Below, piece by piece: positions 8,781-16,904 of a DNA stretch of 64,000 nucleotides. Numbering within the stretch: position 1 is the stretch's first letter; every line of letters starts with the position of its first letter. The notes under the pieces are model-generated. The model was given only the letters and a program-made list of their open reading frames with translations, had not been told where the DNA came from and did not search any database. The DNA is from JABSSA01 sp039984715 (lineage in GTDB: Bacteria; Pseudomonadota; Alphaproteobacteria; Rhodobacterales; Rhodobacteraceae): positions 310,001-374,000 of the forward strand of contig JBDWUA010000014.1 of NCBI GenBank assembly GCA_039984715.1. Direction: 5' to 3'. Made by a program: the position numbers and the translations under genes.

Positions 8781-9758
8781 ATGGGCACAGCAGACGACGC
8801 ATATTCAGAGGCAATAGAACGCATCATTGAGGCGAAAGCTACGCACTCCATACACGTAGGGGTGACAGATGTTCCTCTTAGAAATATCCCTCCCGACATC
8901 GCACATTTTGATGAACTGCAATCCCTTAACCTCAGGAACACAGAGGTCTCAAACATTGCTTACATCGTCGGGCTTAAGAACCTACGATTGCTCGACTTAA
9001 CCGACACAATGGTGTTGGATTTGCGCCCCGCAGCTTATCTTGAAAAATTGAACGAACTTTATTTTCTTCGTACGCCAGCTACGATGGCCGATCCTAGTCT
9101 GTTAGAACTAGTGAACATTTCCGACCACGATGAACGAACTAAAAAAACACAGGCTTATCTGCGCAGCTTGCCACCCTATCCTGAACCATTGCCATGGCTT
9201 GCAAAATATCAATCAGCGCAAAATCAAACCAGTGTAATATCCAAACCCATTAAAGAACTGTCTCACATAGACGCCCGTTACATTCTGGAACAAAACTACC
9301 CTCTTGTGCGCGAGCGCTGCCAAGTTGTGTTCAAACAGTTGGACGACGCAATCGCTTATCACAATCTACGTATTCCAAATGATCCGTTGGCTCTTGCCGA
9401 TCACAAACGGGTCGCTGAATCGATCACCTTTGCGAAGGCATTGGTGGAAAATATCCATGACGCACTGCCCGAGGAATTTACCAATCGCGAGCTTACCCCG
9501 GAAGACGTCAGCCGATTGCAACGCGCGTTTAACAAAGCAATTGAGAAACTGCATGATGCAGCACGTTTCATAGATCGCCCAGATCATACACCAACCGTCG
9601 GGGGCCTTTTGAAACTGGGGTGTGCCACAGCCGTGGGTAGCGTTGTCGCGTTGGTTCCGGGAGTAGCTGCAGCCGCTGCAATTCCAGCTGTCTATAGTTG
9701 TTTATATGGCAAAGACGCTGCGAAAAGCGTCGTTGGCATGTTCAAAGGCGCGGAATAG
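8781..9758 (+). CDS. Leucine-rich-repeat protein with hydrophobic C-terminus
   Basis: I do not recognise a named family. ATG 8781 is chosen because GGAGG ends 5 bases upstream; the frame stays open from 8721. The 325-residue product has three to four short leucine-rich repeats at about residues 30-105 (FDELQSLNLRNTEV, LKNLRLLDLTDT, LEKLNELYFLRT), a charged helical middle (about 165-275), and a long glycine/alanine-rich hydrophobic stretch at about 280-315 that could insert in a membrane. There is no signal peptide. Its base usage appears more AT-rich than neighbouring genes. It is the only gene between two identical tRNA-Asp genes and ends in a strong terminator, which suggests acquired cargo. 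Confidence 0.75.
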   Translation: MGTADDAYSEAIERIIEAKATHSIHVGVTDVPLRNIPPDIAHFDELQSLNLRNTEVSNIAYIVGLKNLRLLDLTDTMVLDLRPAAYLEKLNELYFLRTPATMADPSLLELVNISDHDERTKKTQAYLRSLPPYPEPLPWLAKYQSAQNQTSVISKPIKELSHIDARYILEQNYPLVRERCQVVFKQLDDAIAYHNLRIPNDPLALADHKRVAESITFAKALVENIHDALPEEFTNRELTPEDVSRLQRAFNKAIEKLHDAARFIDRPDHTPTVGGLLKLGCATAVGSVVALVPGVAAAAAIPAVYSCLYGKDAAKSVVGMFKGAE

Positions 9759-9788
9759 AAAAACGCCGCCCCGAAGGACGGCGTTTTT
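9759..9788. terminator. Bidirectional Rho-independent terminator
   Basis: AAAAACGCCG, a short loop, then CGGCGTTTTT form a symmetrical stem with A and T tracts on both sides. It can end the rightward LRR gene and also leftward transcription from tRNA-Asp copy 2. Confidence 0.85.
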
Positions 9789-9796
9789 GGCAGCAG

Positions 9797-9873
9797 TGGC
9801 GCGGTTGACGGGACTCGAACCCGCGACCCCCGGCGTGACAGGCCGGTACTCTAACCAACTGAGCTACAACCGC
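9797..9873 (-). tRNA. tRNA-Asp (GTC), copy 2, CCA encoded
   Basis: The same 77-base tRNA as at 8584-8660, with anticodon GTC, an intact acceptor stem and encoded CCA. The identity extends two bases beyond the CCA (79 identical bases, 8582-8660 and 9795-9873) and then stops, so the copies form a 1,213-base direct repeat unit around the LRR gene. Confidence 0.96.
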
Positions 9874-9983
9874 CCGCTGCGTTCGAGCGAGATATCTGCG
9901 GGGCGCGGGCGCGTCAAGCGGGGTTTTGCAAGAAATTTGTCTTTTTGTTTGCAATCCACCTCAGACATGCCCGGGACATGTTG

Positions 9984-10259
9984 TTATCCACACCATTCTG
10001 GGCGTCGTAGCGTGATCCACAGCCCTTCGGTGCCCGTTTTGATCCTATCCCACGCGCATCTTTCACAAAATGATGCATGGTATTTGGATTGAGGGCACGA
10101 TCCCCCCACATCCAAGTGCTTTGATACCCAACGCAGTTGCGCCAAACGATCCAAATCCCATTTCAGAATTGCAAGCCCGGCTTCGCGGTCATTGATGGAT
10201 TGGGCGACAGCGGGTTCTGTTTCGAAAGTTAAATGGGCCGCCTTAGATACACCGTTAAC
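9984..10259 (-). pseudogene. Coding-like 91-codon frame without a usable start
   Basis: The 433-base spacer 9874-10306 holds one leftward open frame of 91 codons. The predicted peptide looks protein-like, with KWDLDRLAQLRWVSKHLD, three cysteines arranged as GGSCPQSKYHASFCERCAW, and WITLRRPEW near the end. A TAA lies immediately before it and there is no ATG, GTG or TTG in the first third; the first TTG leaves 55 residues. It is either a gene fragment that lost its 5' end, a frameshifted gene, or one starting at a rare codon. Cys and Trp content hints at a small metal-binding protein. The rest of the spacer (9874-9983 and 10260-10306) shows only the tRNA promoter region and an imperfect CACCGT/ACGGTG inverted repeat. 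Confidence 0.35.
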
Positions 10260-10306
10260 TTACGGTGCGCCCATCCTCTAAGAACACTCTCGAATATCAA
10301 AGAACG

Positions 10307-11488
10307 TCAGCCAATCATGTTGTCGTTGGCTGACAACCCTTCGTAATGGCGTTTCAATTGTTGCAGCGCGATGCGCAATACAATCTTGCCAGACCGCGCC
10401 GACCACCCCAGACGCTTTTCCGCGTTTTCAAGTCCTTCAAGGTAACAACAACACCGCAAAACAACGTCGCCTAACCCCGGTCCCAAATGCTCCAGTGCGT
10501 CGGCAACACGCGTGCGCGCGCCATGTGGTCCATTTCCAATTCCACTGTCCGCGGTCATCCCACCACGTGCGCCACCCGTCAGGAAATGATCCCAGTTTTG
10601 CGCCACGCGAGGTCCCATCTGCGCCAATTCGAAGTCTTCGCGCAGACGTTCCCCGGCACCAACCAAATCATCAGACAAAAACGGCTGTCCTGATTTATCA
10701 CGCCGTCTTGCCAGTGCCGTCAGGGGCGATTCAGACAAGTTGTAGCGAAACTTTCGCATATTGCCCGTTTCAGGGTCGGCCACCTTCTTTTCATCCCACG
10801 ACCGATGCTGATCTGCAAACGCTGTAGGCGCTTCTGCGAAACCTGGCTGTTTCTCGCATTGTTTAGGGGCATCCCCCATCATCGATTCTAAGGCTTGTCG
10901 CCCTGCACTTGTGATGCTGTACCGTGTAACGCGACCCGCTTTGGCCGCTGAAATCCAGTCTTTTAACGCCATGGCTTCGGCTACGTTACGTTCTACGACG
11001 GCTGTGCGTTGGCTTGCTCCGGAACTGTTTTCACGGACCACCACAGCCTTGTCCAAATCCGTCGCGACGGCCAGAACAGCACCCCGTTCACATAGACGGC
11101 GCAAGATGCGCACCGCTTCCCGGTTCAGTTCTTCGATTTCTGGCGTTTGGACGGCTTTTGGTTTTGAAGGAATCGCGAGATTTTTCACTTTGGGATACGT
11201 CCTTGTCTCGATTGAGGATTGCCCGAATTCGGCCCCAAGCTTGCGCAAGGCGGAGTCAATCAAAGGATCATCCCGAAGTGTTTCCACTTTGCGGATTTGA
11301 CGCAAGATCGTTGAGGCATGACACCCTGAAATCCGCGCAATCTCTCTGATGGTCAGTCCCGCTTCTGTGTGTGCCAGATATCTTTGAGCGCCTTCCGGAA
11401 CCCAGGTTGGCAGGCAGTGCAGAGTATTCGCTACGTTCAACTTAAAACCCTTCCCGTCTTTTACTGAACAAATGCCGCCCCCTGACAC
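10307..11488 (-). CDS. DUF6456 helix-turn-helix regulator
   Basis: A 393-residue protein with an N-terminal helix-turn-helix (AGLTIREIARISGCHASTILRQIRKVE, about residues 42-70), a second winged-helix-like segment in the middle (LKDWISAAKAGRVTRYSITSAGRQALE, about 170-200), and the C-terminal DUF6456 domain (SPLTALARRRDKSGQPFLSDDLVGAGERLREDFE through LQQLKRHYE). This is a conserved alphaproteobacterial family with no firmly assigned function. The gene is preceded by a pair of DnaA-box-like sequences and an AT-rich spacer shared with the divergent DUF6477 gene. A DNA-binding role is inferred from the HTH. Confidence 0.82.
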   Translation of the reverse strand: MSGGGICSVKDGKGFKLNVANTLHCLPTWVPEGAQRYLAHTEAGLTIREIARISGCHASTILRQIRKVETLRDDPLIDSALRKLGAEFGQSSIETRTYPKVKNLAIPSKPKAVQTPEIEELNREAVRILRRLCERGAVLAVATDLDKAVVVRENSSGASQRTAVVERNVAEAMALKDWISAAKAGRVTRYSITSAGRQALESMMGDAPKQCEKQPGFAEAPTAFADQHRSWDEKKVADPETGNMRKFRYNLSESPLTALARRRDKSGQPFLSDDLVGAGERLREDFELAQMGPRVAQNWDHFLTGGARGGMTADSGIGNGPHGARTRVADALEHLGPGLGDVVLRCCCYLEGLENAEKRLGWSARSGKIVLRIALQQLKRHYEGLSANDNMIG

Positions 11489-11508
11489 TTATCCACAGTT
11501 TTTCCACA
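11489..11508. promoter_or_regulatory. Paired DnaA-box-like sites in an AT-rich spacer
   Basis: TTATCCACA (11489-11497) is a perfect strong DnaA box and TTTTCCACA (11500-11508) fits TTWTNCACA; they are in the same orientation 11 bases apart. An AT-rich stretch follows to about 11600. The arrangement could let DnaA regulate the divergent DUF6456 and DUF6477 genes. Confidence 0.45.
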
Positions 11509-11700
11509 CAACCTAAGGATGCATTAATTACGAGACTGTTAATCCAATTCGGATTTCACAATAATTCTTTTTAAAAGATAAACAGTTACTAAACGAACGT
11601 TCGGCGTCACTTGAAGTCACGCAACACCCGTCTTGGTTGTGTCAGTTTCCAACAAGAACGCGGATTCCACTCCGCTCGGGAACACTTCAAGGAGACGAAC

Positions 11701-11997
11701 ATGCAAGATGTCATGACAATGCTAACGCAATTGCGCCGCCCACGCCTTTTGACCAGAGCCGCGCGCATCGGAGCAGAAGATTACCGTCGTTCTGTGCATT
11801 TGCCGCGGCTGTTGGGACATCGCGTGTTGCCGCGCCATGGCGTCGCGTTAATGCGATTGATGGAAATCGAAGACGTTCTGAACGACCAGAGACTGAATGA
11901 AGATTCAGCCTATAACCTATTAAAACACATAGATATTTTGATTGCTATCGTTGCCGAAGCACGCACAATGCGCTCAGCTCAGAGTTTGGCAGCATAG
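11701..11997 (+). CDS. DUF6477 family protein
   Basis: A 98-residue protein (MQDVMTMLTQLRRPRLLTRAARIGAEDYRR...) of a small family conserved in Rhodobacterales. ATG 11701 is chosen over the upstream in-frame start because AAGGAG lies 7 bases before it and the family begins with this sequence. It is basic in the first half and helical throughout, with no membrane segment. It is transcribed away from the DUF6456 regulator across a shared spacer, which suggests a common regulatory input. The function is unknown. Confidence 0.78.
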   Translation: MQDVMTMLTQLRRPRLLTRAARIGAEDYRRSVHLPRLLGHRVLPRHGVALMRLMEIEDVLNDQRLNEDSAYNLLKHIDILIAIVAEARTMRSAQSLAA

Positions 11998-12023
11998 ACA
12001 ATCGAAACGACGATTTCATCGCA

Positions 12024-13571
12024 TCAAAAGAACGTATCGGGCTCTGCCAACTTTTTCTGTGCGACAAAACTATCCAGCGCTTCTAAAACAGCCGGATCCA
12101 TAGCCGGCTGTTGGTATTCACCAAGCAATTTCGCAACTCGATTTGTCGCCAACGCCATCGTATCTTGGCTGCCCTCGTCCGCCCATGTTTCGTAGGGTTT
12201 GTAATCCAGAACATCCGATTTCCAGAATGCGGATTTGAAGTTCTTTTGCGTGTGAGCACATCCCAAATAATGCCCGCCTGGCCCGACTTCGCGAATGGCA
12301 TCCATAGCTTGGGCGTTTTCATCCATTGTGATTCCCGCGGCCAAACCGTGTAAAACACCCAATTGATCAGCATCCATTACGAACTTTTCGAAGGACGCAA
12401 CAAGGCCGCCTTCCATCCAGCCACAAGAATGCAGCATAAAGTTAACGCCAGCCATCAAACCCATGTTCAAGCTATTGGCTGTTTCATAGGCCGCTTGTGC
12501 GTCTGGCAACTTGGATCCGCAAAAAGAACCCGCTGATCGGAATGGAACACCCATGCGCCGGGCCAATTGACCTGCGCCATAAGTCATAAGACTGGCCTCA
12601 GGTGTTCCAAAGGTCGGTGCGCCCGAATTCATATCAATCGAAGATACAAAGGCACCGTAGATCACCGGTGCGCCAGGCCGGACGAGTTGCGAATACGCGA
12701 TCCCGGCCCAAACTTCGGCCTGCACTTGGGTAAGTGTTCCGGCGATAGACACAGGTGCCATGGCCCCACCGACAATGAAGGGTGATACGATGCAGGCTTG
12801 ATTGTTTGCGGCATAAACCTCAAGCGAGCCCATCATCACATCATCAAACGTCATTGGTGAATTGATGTTGGTCAGCGATGTCATGACAGTGTTTTGCTGA
12901 ACAAAATCCTCGCCAAACAAAACGCCACACATGTCAACGCTGTCTTGGGCACGCGACGGTTCGGTCACTGATCCCATAAACGGCTTATCCGACAAGGTCA
13001 TATGGGAATAGAGCATATCAAGATGGCGCTTGTTGACCGGAACATCTGTCGGTTCACAGACCGTGCCGCCAGAATGGTGAAGCCACTTGGACATATATCC
13101 AAGTTTTATAAATTTCTGAAAGTCATCCAATGTCGCGTAACGGCGTCCACCTTGCACGTCATGCACAAAGGGTGGTCCGTAAACGGGTGCAAGCACAAGG
13201 TTTTTTCCACCTACAACGACGGACCGTTCAGGGTTGCGCGCGTGTTGTGTGAACTGACTGGGAGCGGTTTTGCACAATTCACGGGCCATTCCGCGTGGAA
13301 TATGCACCCGTTCGCCTTGAACATCCGCGCCCGCATCTTTCCAGCGTTTCAATGCAGCCGGGTTATCAACGAAATTGACGCCGATCTCTTCCAGAATGAT
13401 TTCCGCGTTGCTTTCGATTGTATCCAACGCTTCTTCGTTCAGGATTTCAAAGTTGGGAATATTGCGTTCAATGTACTTTGCAGTCTCAAAGGACACCGCC
13501 GAACGTTCGGCGCGGCGCGCGGCGCCTCCGCCACCTCGTGTTCGACGTCGTGTTGGTGCTGCTTCTTCCAT
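12024..13571 (-). CDS. Trimethylamine methyltransferase (MttB) family, non-pyrrolysine
   Basis: A 515-residue member of the MttB superfamily (COG5598), corrinoid-dependent methyltransferases acting on quaternary amines. The N-terminus is low-complexity (PTRRRTRGGGGAARR); the barrel follows with VNFVDNPAALKRWKDAGADV, MTLSDKPFMGSVTEPSR and APTFGTPEASLMTYGAGQLARRMGVPFRSAGS. There is no in-frame amber codon, so this is not the pyrrolysine enzyme for trimethylamine. Characterised non-Pyl homologues demethylate glycine betaine, proline betaine or carnitine. No corrinoid protein or methyl-carrier gene lies in the window, so substrate and partner are unresolved. Confidence 0.87.
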   Translation of the reverse strand: MEEAAPTRRRTRGGGGAARRAERSAVSFETAKYIERNIPNFEILNEEALDTIESNAEIILEEIGVNFVDNPAALKRWKDAGADVQGERVHIPRGMARELCKTAPSQFTQHARNPERSVVVGGKNLVLAPVYGPPFVHDVQGGRRYATLDDFQKFIKLGYMSKWLHHSGGTVCEPTDVPVNKRHLDMLYSHMTLSDKPFMGSVTEPSRAQDSVDMCGVLFGEDFVQQNTVMTSLTNINSPMTFDDVMMGSLEVYAANNQACIVSPFIVGGAMAPVSIAGTLTQVQAEVWAGIAYSQLVRPGAPVIYGAFVSSIDMNSGAPTFGTPEASLMTYGAGQLARRMGVPFRSAGSFCGSKLPDAQAAYETANSLNMGLMAGVNFMLHSCGWMEGGLVASFEKFVMDADQLGVLHGLAAGITMDENAQAMDAIREVGPGGHYLGCAHTQKNFKSAFWKSDVLDYKPYETWADEGSQDTMALATNRVAKLLGEYQQPAMDPAVLEALDSFVAQKKLAEPDTFF

Positions 13572-13688
13572 CGTGTCATCCCCACTTGAATAACCTGCTC
13601 TTCCCGGCTCTTTAGGCAGATACGACTTAGGCTTGCTTACCGAGCGAATGAATGCGCCGTTTGAGGTGCGAAAGCGACATACGCGCTA

Positions 13689-14717
13689 TCAAAACCCAAA
13701 CGTAACCGGATCAACCCGCGATTCGGGACGCAATTCACGCAGTTTCGATGGCAAAAACCGGTCCAATTGGTTTTCGATCAAATGTGCACGCACCCCGATA
13801 AAGATAGAGCCCAGCCCAATAAGCCCCAGCAATGCCGCGGCAACATACATGTTGTCCCATGCACCAAACCAATGGCCGACATATGTACCAAGTGCGATTA
13901 CCCCCACAGAAAGCCCAGCAGGGCGTCGCACGAATATGGAAAACAACATCAAAGCAATGCCAGACGGCAGCAACGACCAGTACGCATTATTGTAATAGTT
14001 AGACGTAAACATCACAAACAAGGTGTAAATAGTGAAGGTCATCAGCGCCGCTTTATTGAGCCAAAACCCGTGATTTGGTCCGCTTTTCAAATCAAAGAAC
14101 CAGCCTGTTGCCAAGAACAGGATACTGAACGCCAACCAAAGCCAGTAATCTTCAATGTTATGGTCAAGGCTGTTGCCGAAAAAAGCGTCTATTCCAAAAA
14201 CAACAATGACACCAAGTCCAACAATCCATGCTGGTAAAAATCCACGAAAACTGACCAAAATGCCAGAAATAGCAAGCAAAACAATACCAAACAAATACGG
14301 GCCTTGGACAAAAGGACCGTACCAGTTTTCATATTCGCTCCACGTTGTGCCCGGTTCTTTGAGGCCAAAGAACGTCTCAAGAAAGGACGCGACTGCAAAG
14401 GTTGCACAAATTCCCATTGCCATCAAAACAAGCGACGACAACACTCGCAGCCCGTCCCGACCTTTTATGACGTAATCCAAGCCTGCCAGCAGACCGGTAT
14501 AGGCAAGACAAACCCATGCAAGACGCCAATAATCTTGCTGACTGATTTCGATCGCTAGTAAAAACAATGCGAATGCGATCAGTCCTGCGCCGCAAAACCA
14601 CAAGGCGTACACAAGCGAAAATTGAAAACTACGTGAGTCTACGGGCAACGCCTCAATAGAATCGCGCTGCGCCTGCGAAATTATCCCGGCCTGAACGGCA
14701 ATCTCTAATTTTTCCAT
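13689..14717 (-). CDS. DUF2157 multi-pass membrane protein
   Basis: A 342-residue protein starting with a short cytoplasmic segment (MEKLEIAVQAGIISQAQRDSIEAL) typical of DUF2157, followed by about nine or ten hydrophobic helices alternating with short loops, for example FALFLLAIEIS, GILVSFRGFLPAWIVGLGVIVVFGIDAFFG and VGVIALGTYVGHWFG. It ends with a basic tail. The family is widespread with no established function. It stands alone between the MttB-like gene and guaA, divergent from guaA. Confidence 0.78.
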   Translation of the reverse strand: MEKLEIAVQAGIISQAQRDSIEALPVDSRSFQFSLVYALWFCGAGLIAFALFLLAIEISQQDYWRLAWVCLAYTGLLAGLDYVIKGRDGLRVLSSLVLMAMGICATFAVASFLETFFGLKEPGTTWSEYENWYGPFVQGPYLFGIVLLAISGILVSFRGFLPAWIVGLGVIVVFGIDAFFGNSLDHNIEDYWLWLAFSILFLATGWFFDLKSGPNHGFWLNKAALMTFTIYTLFVMFTSNYYNNAYWSLLPSGIALMLFSIFVRRPAGLSVGVIALGTYVGHWFGAWDNMYVAAALLGLIGLGSIFIGVRAHLIENQLDRFLPSKLRELRPESRVDPVTFGF

Positions 14718-14923
14718 TTATCTGTCCCAAATCTCAAATATTGAACACTGTTCACATTTACTTAAGAATCAAATTCAACACTGCAAATCGAACGTTACGT
14801 CACTTTTCTTCAGATCAAGGACCCATGACCCGCTCGTTTAAACGTACAGATTCGGCTTTTTATCCGACCGGAACCACAGCGCGCCGTCTTGCGTCCGTAA
14901 GCCAGCCGCCGTATTGGCAGCCC

Positions 14924-16498
14924 ATGAGCAGCACAACCCAAGACCGCCTTCTTATTATAGACTTTGGCAGCCAAGTGACGCAGCTAATTGCGCGTCGCCT
15001 GCGCGAGCTGAATGTCTATTGCGAAATTCATCCCTATCAGAATGTGACAATGGACTTTGTGCATAGTTTTGCACCAAGGGCCGTGATCTTTTCTGGTGGC
15101 CCCGACAGCGTCGTACGCGACGGGTCGCCGCGCGCGCCGGACGGCATTTTTGAATATGGCGTTCCAATTCTGGGCATTTGTTATGGCCAACAAGTCATGA
15201 TGCAGCAATTGGGTGGCCTCGTTGAGGGCGGTAAAATTTCTGGCGGCGGCGGAACGGCCGAATTTGGTCGTGCGTTTGTCACGCCACAAAAGACACTGCC
15301 CCTTTTGGACGGATGGTTTGAACAAGGCGATGAACAAGTCTGGATGAGCCATGGCGACCACGTGTCAAAACTCGCACCGGGATTCGACGTGTACGGCACA
15401 TCGCCAAATGCGCCCTTTGCGGTGACTGCCGACACCACGCGCAATTTCTATGCTGTTCAATTCCACCCCGAAGTTCACCACACGCCAAAAGGCGCGAAAC
15501 TGTACGAGAATTTTGTACGTCTCGCGGGCCTAACTGGCGATTGGACCATGGGCGCGTATCGCGAAAAGATGATTCAATCGATCCGGACGCAAGTGGGCGA
15601 CAAAAAGGTCATTTGCGCCTTATCTGGTGGCGTCGACAGTTCGGTCGCGGCGATCCTCATTCACGAAGCGATTGGCGATCAACTGACATGTGTCTTTGTC
15701 GATCATGGCCTTTTGCGCAAAGACGAAGCCACAGAAGTCGTGGACATGTTCCGCGAGAATTACAATTTGCAACTGATCCATGCGAATGAATCCGATCTGT
15801 TCCTTGGTGAATTGGATGGGGTGTCTGATCCCGAAACCAAACGCAAAATCATCGGTAAATTGTTTATCGACGTCTTCCAAAAACACGCCGACTCGATCGA
15901 AGGTGCAGAGTTTCTGGCCCAAGGGACGTTGTATCCTGACGTCATCGAAAGCGTATCCTTCAGTGGCGGACCGTCCGTCACCATCAAATCCCACCACAAT
16001 GTAGGTGGCTTGCCTGAAAAAATGGGCCTTAAACTGGTCGAACCGCTGCGCGAACTGTTCAAAGACGAGGTCCGCGCTTTGGGCCGTGAATTGGGCCTGC
16101 CACAAAGCTTTATCGGCCGTCATCCCTTTCCGGGTCCCGGACTTGCGATCCGCTGCCCCGGCGAAATCACCCGCGCCAAGCTCGACATTTTGCGCGAAGC
16201 GGATGCCGTCTATATCGACCAGATCCGCAAACACGGGCTGTATGACGACATCTGGCAAGCGTTTGTTGCCATTCTTCCGGTCAAAACTGTGGGCGTAATG
16301 GGCGACGGACGCACCTATGATTTTGCCTGTGCCTTGCGCGCTGTGACCAGCGTGGACGGAATGACGGCGGATTATTACCCGTTCAGCCACGAATTCCTTG
16401 GTGAAACCGCCACACGCATCATCAACGAAGTCTCGGGCATCAATCGTGTGACCTATGACATCACCTCTAAACCTCCGGGCACTATTGAATGGGAATGA
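14924..16498 (+). CDS. guaA: GMP synthase (glutamine-hydrolysing)
   Basis: GuaA converts XMP to GMP in purine synthesis using ATP and glutamine. The 524-residue protein has an N-terminal class I glutamine amidotransferase (IIDFGSQVTQLIARR, catalytic Cys in GICYGQQ, FHPEVHHTPKG with the His/Glu) and a C-terminal ATP-pyrophosphatase (PP-loop SGGVDSS) plus the dimerisation tail ending DITSKPPGTIEWE. ATG 14924 fits the usual family N-terminus. Frames upstream stay open: an ATG at 14825 has AAGGA 3 bases before it, so a 33-residue N-terminal extension is possible but would be unusual. All catalytic motifs are intact. Confidence 0.96.
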   Translation: MSSTTQDRLLIIDFGSQVTQLIARRLRELNVYCEIHPYQNVTMDFVHSFAPRAVIFSGGPDSVVRDGSPRAPDGIFEYGVPILGICYGQQVMMQQLGGLVEGGKISGGGGTAEFGRAFVTPQKTLPLLDGWFEQGDEQVWMSHGDHVSKLAPGFDVYGTSPNAPFAVTADTTRNFYAVQFHPEVHHTPKGAKLYENFVRLAGLTGDWTMGAYREKMIQSIRTQVGDKKVICALSGGVDSSVAAILIHEAIGDQLTCVFVDHGLLRKDEATEVVDMFRENYNLQLIHANESDLFLGELDGVSDPETKRKIIGKLFIDVFQKHADSIEGAEFLAQGTLYPDVIESVSFSGGPSVTIKSHHNVGGLPEKMGLKLVEPLRELFKDEVRALGRELGLPQSFIGRHPFPGPGLAIRCPGEITRAKLDILREADAVYIDQIRKHGLYDDIWQAFVAILPVKTVGVMGDGRTYDFACALRAVTSVDGMTADYYPFSHEFLGETATRIINEVSGINRVTYDITSKPPGTIEWE

Positions 16499-16575
16499 CC
16501 CGTCACGTTTAAGGATGATTAGAGACGCGGATTTTTCTGGACTTACTGCGGTAATGTCGACTTGATGTTCGAAAT

Positions 16576-16878
16576 TTGGGGAAACAGGTGAAATCTGAAA
16601 CAGGTGTAACTTTAGTCGGTTTTTTGCGATGCGACACGCCGGAACAGGCCGCGCGTGTACGTGATGCGTTGCCCGAACACATCCGCCTGACCCGTGCTGA
16701 ACCCAACTGTATTTCTTTTGAAGTCACCGCAACAGACGACCCATTGGTTTGGCAAGTTTCTGAACGATTTACCGACGCCCAAGCGTTCCAAGAACATCAG
16801 GATCGCGCAACGGCCTCGCCTTGGGCCAAACAGACCGAAGGAATTGCGCGCGATTACACGGTCACGGGTTTAGAATGA
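16576..16878 (+). CDS. Antibiotic biosynthesis monooxygenase (ABM) domain protein
   Basis: A 100-residue protein of the dimeric alpha+beta barrel ABM type. Visible features are the first strand GVTLVGFLRCDTPEQAARVRDAL, a middle LTRAEPNCISFEVTATDD, and the family hallmark VSERFTDAQAFQEHQDRATAS, close to the typical E.W.d..a...H pattern of quinol-type monooxygenases. The listed start is TTG 16576; a GTG at 16588 is equally plausible. It sits 77 bases after guaA and ahead of an EamA transporter on the same strand. The substrate is unknown. Confidence 0.7.
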   Translation: MGKQVKSETGVTLVGFLRCDTPEQAARVRDALPEHIRLTRAEPNCISFEVTATDDPLVWQVSERFTDAQAFQEHQDRATASPWAKQTEGIARDYTVTGLE

Positions 16879-16904
16879 GCCGATTTCAAGTGAGCAACTC
16901 TTAA

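Noticed and set aside
8584..9873. Integrated phage or plasmid at tRNA-Asp
   Set aside because: No integrase, excisionase or phage gene lies between the tRNA copies; only a cargo-like gene is present, so I report a repeat-bracketed gene instead.
9742..9954. A frame crossing tRNA-Asp copy 2
   Set aside because: It translates the tRNA itself and the preceding terminator.
10307..11488. Plasmid replication initiator
   Set aside because: The HTH plus DUF6456 domain is a chromosomal alphaproteobacterial family; no partition genes or iterons are present.
11489..11620. Chromosomal replication origin
   Set aside because: Only two or three DnaA boxes and no dnaA, hemE, parAB or similar neighbours; a regulatory site is the more modest reading.
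12024..13571. Pyrrolysine-dependent trimethylamine methyltransferase
   Set aside because: There is no in-frame TAG, and no pyl genes are seen, so the non-Pyl subfamily applies.
15620..16390. A 256-codon leftward frame
   Set aside because: It is antisense to the PP-loop half of guaA, which is certain coding sequence.
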